From Bradyrhizobium sp. WSM3983 (GTDB lineage: Bacteria > Pseudomonadota > Alphaproteobacteria > Rhizobiales > Xanthobacteraceae), in assembly GCF_000473045.1 (NCBI RefSeq), contig NZ_AXAY01000036.1, positions 1-64,000 of the forward strand: a stretch of 64,000 bases of DNA, in the 5' to 3' direction. Both the position numbers and the translations under genes were made by a program. The notes below the pieces were generated by a model. That model ran no database searches. It was not told the DNA's origin and saw only the letters and a program-made list of their open reading frames with translations. Positions 1 to 7,839 of the stretch are shown here, piece after piece (the stretch's first letter is position 1; every line of letters begins with the position of its first letter).

Positions 1-355
1 GCTGCAGCGGGCTCATGACCTCGCTGATCGTCTTGGTGGCGACGCGGGTATAGAGTGCCGTGGTGTCGAGCTTGGCATGACCGAGCAGCACCTGGATCAC
101 GCGGACGTCGATGTTCTGCTCCAGCAGGTGGGTGGCGAAGCTGTGCCGCAAGGTGTGCAGCGAGACGCGCTTGCTGATCTTCGCCACCTGGGCGGTGGCG
201 TGGCAGGCGCGATTGAGCTGGCGCGTCGTCATCGGCTGCGCCCGATCGCGGCCCGGGAACAGCCAGCCCCGCGGCCGCGCCGCCTTCCACCAGGCGCGCA
301 GCAGATTGAGCAGGCTCGGCGACAGCATCACGTTACGGTCCTTGCCGCCTTTGCC
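1..355 (-). pseudogene. Tyrosine recombinase/integrase, C-terminal remnant
   Basis: Read on the minus strand, this stretch encodes the C-terminal catalytic part of a XerC/D-type tyrosine recombinase. It shows a GKGGKDR strand, then HTLRHSFATHLLE (box II with the R and H residues), LLGHAKLDTTALYTRV (the HxxR-adjacent region and the catalytic Tyr), and TKTISEVMSPL. The homologous frame is cut at about 355, where an in-frame TAG (356-358) precedes the GKGGK segment. No matching N-terminal half is visible between 356 and the ABC transporter stop at 451. The other end leaves the window. It is therefore a decayed copy, probably from an IS- or island-associated integrase. The assignment to the recombinase family is firm. 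The parental element is unknown. Confidence 0.8.
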
Positions 356-450
356 CTACGCCGCCATAGCGTCTCGACGAGTTCGGCGGCTAGGTCAGTG
401 GCAGGTGCAGAACCAACGAAATGCCGCCAATCGGCCAACCTTCCCGCTCC

Positions 451-1239
451 TTACCATGTGGCATCGAGACCGAGATGCGCGAGCACTTGATGGCGAAGCT
501 CGGCCAGATGCGGGTCGCCCCGGTGGCGTGGATACGGCCTGGCGTTCACGATTTCCGCCTTGATGTGTGCTGGGCGCTGGCTGAACACGATAACCCGGCC
601 GGCAAGGAACAACGCCTCTTCCACATCGTGGGTCACGAGCAGCGCGGTGAAGCCCGCGCGCTGCCACAGTGACACGAGTTCGCCCTGCATCGTGATCCGC
701 GTCAGCGAGTCGAGCTGGCCCAAAGGCTCGTCGAGAATGAGCAGCTTTGGGTCGTTGACCAGCGCGCGCGCCAGAGCCGCGCGTTGCGCCATGCCGCCGG
801 AAAGCTGGTGCGGGTAGGCATTGGCGAAGCCGGTGAGCCCGACCAGCCGCAACGCGTCTTCGATACGTCCGCGATGCGTGCGCAGCAACCCGCGTGCTTC
901 CAGACCGAGCGCAACGTTGCTCCACACCGTCCGCCATGGATAAAGGGTGGGGTCTTGAAAAACGACGACGCGCGACGGATCGGGTGATTCGATCTCCCGT
1001 CCCTCCGTTAGCAGAGAGCCGTCTGTTGGAGCGTCGAGCCCCGCGACTAGCCGCAGCAAGGTGGATTTTCCGCAACCACTCGGCCCCAGGAGAGCGACGA
1101 ACTCGCCGCGGCCGACCTGCAGGCTGATGCGGTCCAATACCGGCAGCGGCTGCCCTTCCAGATCGAAGCAATGCCTCACTTCGCGGAGCGTCAGCGTCGA
1201 TCCGCGGACCGGGTCGTCGCTTGCGGGCGCCGCTACCAC
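451..1239 (-). CDS. ABC transporter ATP-binding protein (SsuB/TauB type)
   Basis: This is the cytoplasmic ATPase of a nitrate/sulfonate/taurine-class importer, about 262 aa, the usual size for the family. Visible motifs in order are Walker A (GPSGCGKSTLLRL), a Q-loop region (VVFQDPTLYPWRTV), the ABC signature (LSGGMAQRAALARAL), Walker B (LLILDEPLGQLD) and the switch His (LLVTHDVEEAL). I chose the GTG at 1239 because it overlaps the permease stop (GTGGTAG). A longer frame upstream would only read through the permease gene out of frame. It is translationally coupled to the permease and is last in the three-gene leftward operon. Substrate cannot be read from the ATPase. Confidence 0.9.
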   Translation of the reverse strand: MVAAPASDDPVRGSTLTLREVRHCFDLEGQPLPVLDRISLQVGRGEFVALLGPSGCGKSTLLRLVAGLDAPTDGSLLTEGREIESPDPSRVVVFQDPTLYPWRTVWSNVALGLEARGLLRTHRGRIEDALRLVGLTGFANAYPHQLSGGMAQRAALARALVNDPKLLILDEPLGQLDSLTRITMQGELVSLWQRAGFTALLVTHDVEEALFLAGRVIVFSQRPAHIKAEIVNARPYPRHRGDPHLAELRHQVLAHLGLDATW

Positions 1240-2249
1240 CGCACCAGACCCTTCTGCCAGGATAGCAAGCGGTCCCGCAAGCGGAACAGCAGCGTGATCA
1301 ATCCGGAGCACAAGAACGCCATGAGCAGCAGCGCGGCGTACATATTGGCGTAGGCCGCCCAACCCTGCGCCCATTGCAGATACCAGCCGAGCCCCGCCTT
1401 CACGCCTAGCATTTCGGCTACGACGAGAACCGCAAACGAGTTGCCGAGACCCATGAACAGGCCGACAAAGACATGCGGCATTGCCGCCGGAATGGCAACC
1501 TTGAGCACGAGGAAGCGCTGGGTTGCTCCCAATGTCCGTGCGATATCGTAATAGGCGCTGTTCACGCCGGCGACACCCGACCAGGTGAGCACCGTGACGG
1601 GAAAGCCGGTGGCGAGCGCAATCAAAAAAATGCTGGCGCTGAAGCTCGACGGAAATACGAAAAATGCGAGCGGTAACCAGGCCGTTGCCGGCAGTGGCCC
1701 GATGAAACGCAAAACCGGGTGGATCCAATAACCGGCGAGCCGCGACCAGCCGATCGCCACGCCAGTCACGAACCCGACCGCCGCACCGAGAAAATAGCCG
1801 GTCGCGAGTAGGCGAGCAGAGGCGAAGATGCCCGCAGCCAGCCGCCCCCAGTCGTCGATTACGACCTCGACAATGGCCTGCGGCGGCGGAAAAAACGGCA
1901 ACGGCAGCAATCCGAGCTTTGCGGTGACGACCTCCCAAGCAGCCAAAAACAGCGCGAGCACGAACAGCCACGGAGAAAGCCGCTGGAAACGCCGGAAAAC
2001 AGTAAAACGAACGCTGGCAAAGGCCGCCAGGGCAAGAGCAACGGCCAATGCTCCGCAGGCAGCGGCGAGGCTGCCGGTGTAGGCCCAATCGCTTTCGATC
2101 TTATCCGGCCAGAACGCGGTGAGCGCTGCCGCCACAAACCACGCGGTGGCCGAGGCCAGCCCCCCAACTAACGATCGAGTAGCTGGCCTTGCAAAAAAAC
2201 CGAAACCAGGTTTCTGGGGTCTCGATACTTCATCGACGACCGCGCTCAC
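1233..2249 (-). CDS. ABC transporter permease (SsuC/TauC type)
   Basis: Inner-membrane permease of the importer, 338 aa, longer than the usual 250-280 aa. The extra length is an N-terminal region with two additional hydrophobic segments (about residues 28-46 and 60-80) before the conserved part, which starts near FVLALFLAAWEVV. The canonical BPD_transp_1 region follows, with an EAA-like loop around IARTLGATQRFLVLKVAIPAAMP (read here as two shorter motifs, IARTLGA and VAIPAAMP). The ATG is 20 nt downstream of the binding-protein stop and the gene overlaps the ATPase start by 7 nt, so the three proteins are made together. Confidence 0.9.
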   Translation of the reverse strand: MSAVVDEVSRPQKPGFGFFARPATRSLVGGLASATAWFVAAALTAFWPDKIESDWAYTGSLAAACGALAVALALAAFASVRFTVFRRFQRLSPWLFVLALFLAAWEVVTAKLGLLPLPFFPPPQAIVEVVIDDWGRLAAGIFASARLLATGYFLGAAVGFVTGVAIGWSRLAGYWIHPVLRFIGPLPATAWLPLAFFVFPSSFSASIFLIALATGFPVTVLTWSGVAGVNSAYYDIARTLGATQRFLVLKVAIPAAMPHVFVGLFMGLGNSFAVLVVAEMLGVKAGLGWYLQWAQGWAAYANMYAALLLMAFLCSGLITLLFRLRDRLLSWQKGLVRW

Positions 2250-2269
2250 TGCAGATCTCTCCGATCAGC

Positions 2270-3400
2270 TCAGCTTAGAACGTCGAGATAAATGCGCTCG
2301 GCGAACTTGGCCGGGTCGGTGCTTCGCTTGATGACGTTCACCGCCTTAAGTTCCTCGGTATAGAGTAAAAGTTGCTTTTTGAGCGACGCTCCAACGGGAT
2401 GATTGTGGTGAGTATGGCTGCGATACATGGTGGCGAGATCCTCCACGGATCCTCTCCCGCCGTAGCCCGAATAGATCGCTGCGGCGTCGGCGGGATCGCT
2501 GGCAACACGGCCTGCCGCCTCCATTATCGATCGTGTCAGAGCGGCCGCCACCGGTAATTCGCTTCGGGTAAGGCTGCCACGTATCGCGAGAATGCAGCAG
2601 GTGCGGTCGGCGAATTCACCCGCTAAGTTCGTCGCGATCTCGTTAAGCTTGCCTTCCTTAAGCCAGAAATAGGGCAGCGGATCGATCTCGGCTAGCGCCT
2701 GCACTTCGCCCTTATCGACAGCAAGCGCGAGCAGATTGGCCGGGTACTGACGCCACTCTACCTCTTGGGTCGGATCGATGCCCTTTTTGGCGAGGAAGAT
2801 TGAAAAGAAGTTCTTCGCTGGGCTCGCTTGATCGCTAATCCCGATAGCCTTGCCGCGCAGGGACTCCAGGCTGTCAATATTCGCAGCCTTGGAGCCGAGG
2901 AGCCGGATGCAGCCGCCGTGCACACCGGTGGTGATCCGAACGTCGAAACCTTGCTCCAGCGGTTTGAGCCAGCGCAGGGCCAATCCCAAACCGGCATCCG
3001 CCTTGCCAGTCGCAATCGCCTCTAACAACTGGTCGGTCGTACCGCCGAAATTGACGAAATCGACGTCGAGGTTGTGCTTGGCGAAGATGCCCCGTTCCTT
3101 TGCGACTGCCGCAGCGACCGTGCACGCCGCGTTGGCGTTCCAGGCGATTTTGAGCTGGCGGGGCGGGCCCTGTAGCTCTTCGCTGCTCGCCCCGGTGCGG
3201 CAAATAGGAAGCTCGCCAGGAATATAAGACAGCGATCCAGCCCCGGATGCCGTCAGCGCGCGAGCCCCTCCAAAGATCCCAAACGGCGCCGCGGCCCCGA
3301 GGGTGCCAACCAAGGCGAGCACCGAGCGCCGGGAGAAGGCGCGCCGTTTCGCCTCGGGTAGACCTTTCGTTAAGTTGCTGCCAATTTTGCGCTTTTCCAT
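2270..3400 (-). CDS. ABC transporter substrate-binding protein (NrtA/SsuA/TauA family), Tat-exported
   Basis: Periplasmic binding protein of about 376 aa for the importer encoded downstream. The ATG at 3400 follows GGGAGTGACATC, a good ribosome binding site, so the longer open frame to 3493 is not used. The N-terminus carries a twin-arginine signal (SRRSVLALVG) followed by a hydrophobic run, which suggests Tat export. The mature part has the family pattern: LKIAWN near the start, AKERGIFAKHNLDVDFV, then GTTDQLLEAIATGKAD, typical of NMT1/SsuA-like proteins. Ligand unknown. Aliphatic or aromatic sulfonates, taurine, nitrate or a pyrimidine-like compound are all possible. Closeness to the aromatic locus may mean it imports an aromatic, but that is inference. 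Confidence 0.88.
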   Translation of the reverse strand: MEKRKIGSNLTKGLPEAKRRAFSRRSVLALVGTLGAAAPFGIFGGARALTASGAGSLSYIPGELPICRTGASSEELQGPPRQLKIAWNANAACTVAAAVAKERGIFAKHNLDVDFVNFGGTTDQLLEAIATGKADAGLGLALRWLKPLEQGFDVRITTGVHGGCIRLLGSKAANIDSLESLRGKAIGISDQASPAKNFFSIFLAKKGIDPTQEVEWRQYPANLLALAVDKGEVQALAEIDPLPYFWLKEGKLNEIATNLAGEFADRTCCILAIRGSLTRSELPVAAALTRSIMEAAGRVASDPADAAAIYSGYGGRGSVEDLATMYRSHTHHNHPVGASLKKQLLLYTEELKAVNVIKRSTDPAKFAERIYLDVLS

Positions 3401-3920
3401 GATGTCACTCCCAAACTTGCGTGTGGGTGGAGTAAATCCATTGGAACCGGGTGCACTTCGTGGAGGCTTGGCTCGCCCCTCATTCGGCATCATCCGAGCC
3501 GATCTGCCTTACAAGTGTGAAATCGTTCACATTGGAGAAAAAAATTGGAAGGGCGCAACTACGCGCCGATCAAAGGCACTTGTCAATCGCGTTGCCGACC
3601 TAATCGCCGCCGCATCTGTCGCATTTGGTCGCGATCGGCGCGGGTAGATGATCGATGTCTCCGTCGTGCGCGTGCACCTGCATAGAGCCTGGGTTGCCCA
3701 AAATGAGCGACGTGCCGCGCACCGCACGAAAACCACAGATCAGCAGGACAAGGCTGAACTTCAGCTAGTGGCCCAGCATGGCTCTAGGTTAATCGGTTTA
3801 TCGCAGTAGAACGGAAGCTACTGGCTTTGCGCTTTTGCCCATATCGGCTTCCCGCTTCGCTTGCTTGATCGCGGGAATGCCCTCAATGTTGCGCCGGGGC
3901 CATCCTTACAAGGAGGTCGC
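3401..3920. other. Intergenic region between the ABC operon and the YdhR-like gene
   Basis: No supported gene here. Short open frames on both strands lack ribosome binding sites and family resemblance. The region must hold the promoter of the leftward ABC operon and contains the TGTGA-N6-TCACA palindrome listed separately. A strong Shine-Dalgarno (AAGGAGG) for the next gene lies at its right end. Confidence 0.5.
3516..3531. promoter_or_regulatory. TGTGA-N6-TCACA operator-like palindrome
   Basis: The sequence TGTGAAATCGTTCACA has exact 6-nt inverted arms around a 4-nt centre and matches the TGTGA-N6-TCACA layout of CRP/FNR-superfamily and some GntR-family operators. It lies about 115 bp upstream of the binding-protein ATG at 3400. 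It is likely an operator for the ABC operon. Which regulator binds it cannot be told, and no regulator gene is adjacent. Confidence 0.45.
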
Positions 3921-4250
3921 ATGATCACCGCCATTGTACGATACAAACTGCCGCCGCAGATCGACTATGCCGCGTGCCGCGAGCACTTTCACAAGATCGC
4001 ACCCGACTTCCGCGAGGTGACGGGGCTGATCAGCAAGCACTTCATCTGGACCGAAAGCGGCTGGGCGGGCGGCGTGTACCAGTGGAATCGCATCGAGGAC
4101 GCCAAGGCGTTCTACACCGGGCCGTGGCTCAAGGGCATCATCCAGCGCTACGGCATGAAGCCACAGATCGATTTCTACGAGGTCTTTGCGGTGACCGACA
4201 ATACGTGCAGAAGGGTTGAGCTATTCAAGGAGACCGCTGCCTCCAAATGA
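3921..4250 (+). CDS. YdhR/antibiotic-biosynthesis-monooxygenase-like small protein
   Basis: A 109-aa protein starting at an ATG preceded by AAGGAGG at 7 nt, which decides the start over the longer frame from 3861. The N-terminal pattern MITAIVRYKLPPQIDY, the His-containing helix (REHFHKIAPDF), GLISKHFIW and GGVYQWNRIEDAKAFY match the dimeric alpha/beta-barrel fold of YdhR and related putative monooxygenases. Such proteins act as small cofactor-free enzymes or ligand-binding dimers in the cytoplasm. It stands alone between two leftward units, so its role is not set by context, but the nearby aromatic locus contains another ferredoxin-like-fold protein. Confidence 0.75.
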   Translation: MITAIVRYKLPPQIDYAACREHFHKIAPDFREVTGLISKHFIWTESGWAGGVYQWNRIEDAKAFYTGPWLKGIIQRYGMKPQIDFYEVFAVTDNTCRRVELFKETAASK

Positions 4251-4269
4251 CTCTGACAAGATATCTCGC

Positions 4270-4437
4270 TCATCTGCCGCGGATCCGCCCCGCTCCATTC
4301 GCAGCTAGCCGCCTTTGCATTCGGGCTCTAAGGAGTTCGACATCGTTTGGATGCATGGCCGCGATGGTTTGGCTAACGGTCGCAGCGAGCGTACTGGTCG
4401 TCCAATAATCCTCAAAGTCAGCAAACGTTCGTTGCAT
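4270..4437 (-). pseudogene. SAM-dependent methyltransferase, C-terminal fragment
   Basis: Only the tail of a class I methyltransferase is present. It runs from FADFEDYWTT through SQTIAAMHPNDVELLRARM to RLAANGAGRI, the pattern common at the C-terminus of UbiE/Methyltransf_11-type proteins. No SAM-binding GxGxG region exists upstream: 4438-4577 reads as unrelated sequence up to the EthD-like gene. It is a truncated remnant. It lies directly downstream of the leftward catabolic operon, so a rearrangement breakpoint falls near 4440. Confidence 0.6.
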
Positions 4438-4577
4438 CGTGATCTCCCGCGTCTCGATTTCATCAAGTCGGCACAGGCCCTTTTCGGGAGTGCCGTGACG
4501 CGAGACTTGAGTCTGAAATGCGCGCCAAGGCGGACATCTGGCGCTCAATCAAAATCTGCGAGCTTACGTTCCATTTT

Positions 4578-5294
4578 TCAAGCTCTCGGCAATCCAGGCC
4601 TCGCCACCCGCGTCAGCATCGGAAAATGCTTGTTGCCGCCCTGGAATGGCGGGAACTGGACGAAGTCCGCGCGCATGTGCCTGATCACGTCGGAGCCGAG
4701 CGCACGCGCGAGGGCTTGCGGGCTGTCGAACACCAGCTTGTTGCGCTGCATGTGCTCGACGCGCCGTGAGGGCAGCCGATCGACCCAATCGATGCGGGTG
4801 TAGATCTCGATCTGGCGGACATCAGGGAAGGTCCGCATGATCGACGGATGATGCTCCAGATAGTGCAGGTTCCAGGCGTTCATGTCATCGGCTGGCCCGG
4901 GATAGTGGACGAGGTAGCTGCAGGGACCTGTCGTTCCAGCCGGATGTTCGGCGACATCGACGGGAAATGCGCGCGTCAACATCACCTGGTGCGTGACGTC
5001 GAGGCCAGCGAGGCCGAATAGTCCGGCACCTGTCGCGAGGCTGGCAAGGACACGACCGCGGTCCATCGCCGCCTCGCAGGCGAACAGGTCGGCAAACCGC
5101 AGTTGAAGCGCAAACACGGGGCCGGAGCCGTCGGCCTTGTAGGGATGATCGACCGACTGTTCGAGCGGCGTGAACAGCAGGCCCTCGGTCAAGTCTGGGA
5201 TCGATCCGACCAGCTCTGCGACGGCGCCAGCCTCGTCAGGAAGAATTCGCCGTTCGCCTGTGGAATCGGAGAATGTCATGAAGAGCGAGATCAT
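4578..5294 (-). CDS. EthD-like dimeric alpha/beta-barrel protein, aromatic locus
   Basis: A 238-aa soluble protein with no signal peptide, last gene of the nitrilase-to-thioesterase operon. It appears to hold two ferredoxin-like repeats: residues 1-110 (MISLFMTFSD... FALQLRFADL) and 120-225. The second contains CSYLVHYPGPADDMNAW and HYLEHHPSIMRTFP, the pattern typical of EthD-type proteins, and near the end FVQFPPFQGG. It overlaps the thioesterase stop by 4 nt (ATGA), so the two are coupled. EthD-type proteins often accompany oxygenases, as isomerases, decarboxylases or accessory factors. The exact reaction here is unknown. Confidence 0.7.
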   Translation of the reverse strand: MISLFMTFSDSTGERRILPDEAGAVAELVGSIPDLTEGLLFTPLEQSVDHPYKADGSGPVFALQLRFADLFACEAAMDRGRVLASLATGAGLFGLAGLDVTHQVMLTRAFPVDVAEHPAGTTGPCSYLVHYPGPADDMNAWNLHYLEHHPSIMRTFPDVRQIEIYTRIDWVDRLPSRRVEHMQRNKLVFDSPQALARALGSDVIRHMRADFVQFPPFQGGNKHFPMLTRVARPGLPRA

Positions 5295-5728
5295 GCTGGC
5301 GTTGCCTCGGTGCCCTCGCCCATGCTCACATGCGCCATCAGCGCGGCGCGAATGTCATCGGGCCAGGGGATCGCATGATGATCCACCAGCGATGTCGCGG
5401 CAAGGATCTGGCGCGCGCGCCAGCGTGGGCCATTCGCACCCGAGATGACATGCTCCAGATGCAGGGACGATCCGCCGACCCGGACAATGCGCACGCTGAA
5501 CGTCAGGAGATCGCCGAACATCGACGGCCGGGAGAAATCGCAATTCAGGTGCACCGTGGGCGTCCCGATCTTCCGGACCGTGATCAATTCCGGCCATGGA
5601 AAACCGATTCCCGCCCAAAAATCTTCGACGACGCCGTTGAGAATGTTCAGGTACGACGGGAAATACGCGATCCCCGAGGGATCGCAGTCCCCGAAGCGCA
5701 GCTCGCGATCGAACGAGAACGACGTCAT
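5291..5728 (-). CDS. Hotdog-fold acyl-CoA thioesterase (4-hydroxybenzoyl-CoA thioesterase type)
   Basis: A 145-aa protein, normal for the family. The active-site motif RFGDCDPSGIAYFPSYLN near residues 11-28 contains the Asp (D16) that serves as the catalytic residue in Pseudomonas 4-hydroxybenzoyl-CoA thioesterase. The ATG at 5728 overlaps the preceding FAH-family stop by one base (TGATG), which fixes the start. The longer upstream frame only shadows that gene. In this locus it would release a free aromatic acid from the CoA ester made by the ferredoxin oxidoreductase or the CoA ligase, just before ring cleavage by the cupin dioxygenase. That order is inference. Confidence 0.88.
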   Translation of the reverse strand: MTSFSFDRELRFGDCDPSGIAYFPSYLNILNGVVEDFWAGIGFPWPELITVRKIGTPTVHLNCDFSRPSMFGDLLTFSVRIVRVGGSSLHLEHVISGANGPRWRARQILAATSLVDHHAIPWPDDIRAALMAHVSMGEGTEATPA

Positions 5729-6636
5729 CAGATCGCGACAACCGGGTGCCTGATGACACCGACACCGTCGACCCCGGCTTCCACGACATCGCCCGGCCAC
5801 AGCCATTCCTGTGGGCTCATCCCCGCGCCGACGCCTTCGGGCGTCCCTGTCGCGATGATGTCGCCGGGCTCGAGCGTCATCCCGGACGAGATGTCGGCAA
5901 TCAGGACCGGGATATCGAAGATCATGTATTTGGTGTTGGAGTCCTGCTTCATGACGCCGTTCTTGGTCAGCCACAGCCGCAGATCGTGCGGATCGGGGAT
6001 CTCGTCCGCGGTCACGATGCAGGGGCCGAACGGCGCATAGGTGTCCATGCCCTTGGAGAAGATCCACTGGCCAGCGCGGCGATTGTCGCGCGCGGAGATG
6101 TCGATCATCACCGAATAGCCGAAGACGTGGTCCATGGCCTTGTCGACCGGGATACGCGTCGCGGTCTTGCCGATGATGACGGCGAGCTCGACCTCCCAGT
6201 CGAGCTGCTGCGTCATTTTTGCGTTGTGGTGGATTGCGGCGCCGGGGCCGATCACCGACGTCGGCGGCTTCGAGAACACCACCGGCTGCTTCGGCAGATC
6301 CTTGCTGGTATCCAGGCTCTTGGCGGACTCAGCAACATGCTCACGGTAGTTCAATCCGATGCCAAAGATGTTCTTGCGCGGGCGTGGTATCGGCGCCTGC
6401 AGCTTCACGTCCTCGACCGGAACAGCCGAGCCGGTCGGCAGGCGCCCATTGGCGCTTTCCAAACACTCTCGCAGCGCCGGCAGCAACGTCACGCTGTTGT
6501 CGATGAACGAGAGCATGTCGCTCGGCCAGGCGAGGCCATGCGACGCCCCGAGGCGCTCGATATCGACGACCAATCCGCTGACGAGAACTCCGAGGCGGGG
6601 CCCGCTGGAGCCCGTGGTGTAGGTGACAAGACGCAT
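5728..6636 (-). CDS. Fumarylacetoacetate hydrolase-family protein (acylpyruvate hydrolase)
   Basis: A 302-aa FAH-superfamily enzyme. The N-terminal small domain is followed by the catalytic core with GIGLNYREHV, then DWEVELAVIIGK (metal-binding Glu residues), FGYSVMIDISARD, and GDIIATGTPEGVGAG near the C-terminus. These are the usual motifs of fumarylpyruvate/acylpyruvate hydrolases acting after gentisate-type ring cleavage. No maleylpyruvate isomerase is encoded nearby, so the enzyme may hydrolyse the primary ring-cleavage product directly. It lies 42 nt downstream of the cupin dioxygenase and overlaps the thioesterase, in one operon. Confidence 0.9.
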   Translation of the reverse strand: MRLVTYTTGSSGPRLGVLVSGLVVDIERLGASHGLAWPSDMLSFIDNSVTLLPALRECLESANGRLPTGSAVPVEDVKLQAPIPRPRKNIFGIGLNYREHVAESAKSLDTSKDLPKQPVVFSKPPTSVIGPGAAIHHNAKMTQQLDWEVELAVIIGKTATRIPVDKAMDHVFGYSVMIDISARDNRRAGQWIFSKGMDTYAPFGPCIVTADEIPDPHDLRLWLTKNGVMKQDSNTKYMIFDIPVLIADISSGMTLEPGDIIATGTPEGVGAGMSPQEWLWPGDVVEAGVDGVGVIRHPVVAI

Positions 6637-6678
6637 GGCAGCTTTATCCGGCTCTTTCGATTGAATTCTGCGAAGACG

Positions 6679-7785
6679 TCAGGCGGCGACCGGCTGGTGG
6701 CCCGCATTGTCGCCATAGGCCTCCTCCCGGTAGAAGCCGAGGCCTTCGATGACGGGAAGATCGTTGAAGCAGAACAGGCAAGCATCCTCGCTCGCAGACG
6801 CATTGCCGTGCTCGTGCCAGGCCCAGGACGGCACGCAGAAGATGTCGCGCTCCTCCCAATCCAGACGCTTGCCGGCGATGATCGAATAACCGCTGCCCTT
6901 GGCGACCTGATAGATGAAGCTCCCGGTGTGCCGGTGCGACTTCGTCGTCTCGCCCGGCCGCAACAACTGCATGCTGGCGCCGATCGTCTGCATCACATGC
7001 CCGCCCGTGACCGGATTGACATAGTTCATGAGAATGCCGTCATAGGGCGAGCCGTCGGTCGCGACGGCGTATTTCTGCAGGGACTCGTAGGTCGGCTCCC
7101 ACTCATATTTGAACATCGGCGAATAGCCCTTCGACCATTTTGAGTCGGCCGGCCGCAGACCGGGATTGCCCCAGCTCTTCGTCATGTCGTCCACGGGATA
7201 GCCTGAGGCATCCTGCTGGATCTTGGGATGCACGACGAAGAAGTTGGCTTCCAGCGCATTGACCAGCGGGATGTCGAGCCCGTCCTGCCAGATGCCGACT
7301 GAACCGTCGCCATCGACGCCGTGCTCGTGCCAGGTGCCGTTCGGCGTGAGCACGAAGTCGCGCGCTCCGAGGGTCATCTTGTGACCGTCGACGATGGTGT
7401 AGGCGCCCGCGCCTTCCATGATGAAGCGGAGCGCGGAGGCCGAGTGCGCGTGCGCGGTGGCGACCTCGCCGGGATGCATCACCTGGAGCCCCGAATAGAG
7501 CCAGCCCACCGCCGCCGACACCTCGCGGCGGCCGGGATTGTTCAGATAGATCACCCGCCGGCCCGCCTTTTCCGGCGAAACCAGCTCGACAGAACGCAGC
7601 ACATGCTCGCGCAAATCCTTGTAGCGCCAGAGCACGGGAACGGATGCCGATTGCGGCGCCCACGGCTCGATCTTGTTGGCGACGGTCCAGAGCGCTCCCG
7701 CTTCGTACTTTTCGAGGTCCTTGTAATAGGCCTTGAGCTCGGGTGTGTCCTCGACATTGGCCCGGCCGATCACGTTCTCGCGCAT
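6679..7785 (-). CDS. Gentisate/salicylate 1,2-dioxygenase-type bicupin
   Basis: A 368-aa bicupin ring-cleaving dioxygenase. The start at 7785 follows TTGGAGGATAGG, a clear Shine-Dalgarno. The first cupin (about residues 95-165) carries iron ligands in ATAHAHSAS (H112, H114) and TWHEHG (H153). The second cupin repeats PGETTKSHRHTGS and AWHEHGN. This family includes gentisate 1,2-dioxygenases, the salicylate 1,2-dioxygenase of Pseudaminobacter and 5-nitrosalicylate dioxygenase of a Bradyrhizobium strain, so the ring substrate could be gentisate, salicylate or an amino/hydroxy-benzoate. Neighbouring FAH hydrolase and thioesterase support a role in the lower pathway. Confidence 0.88.
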   Translation of the reverse strand: MRENVIGRANVEDTPELKAYYKDLEKYEAGALWTVANKIEPWAPQSASVPVLWRYKDLREHVLRSVELVSPEKAGRRVIYLNNPGRREVSAAVGWLYSGLQVMHPGEVATAHAHSASALRFIMEGAGAYTIVDGHKMTLGARDFVLTPNGTWHEHGVDGDGSVGIWQDGLDIPLVNALEANFFVVHPKIQQDASGYPVDDMTKSWGNPGLRPADSKWSKGYSPMFKYEWEPTYESLQKYAVATDGSPYDGILMNYVNPVTGGHVMQTIGASMQLLRPGETTKSHRHTGSFIYQVAKGSGYSIIAGKRLDWEERDIFCVPSWAWHEHGNASASEDACLFCFNDLPVIEGLGFYREEAYGDNAGHQPVAA

Positions 7786-7839
7786 CCTATCCTCCAAGTC
7801 CTGTCTCACGGCACCGCGTGTTCGAGGCGAGCCCAACCC

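Noticed and set aside
395..1171. A 258-aa leftward open frame over the ATPase gene
   Set aside because: It is an Arg/Ala-rich out-of-frame shadow of the ABC ATPase, which has all its motifs in the other frame.
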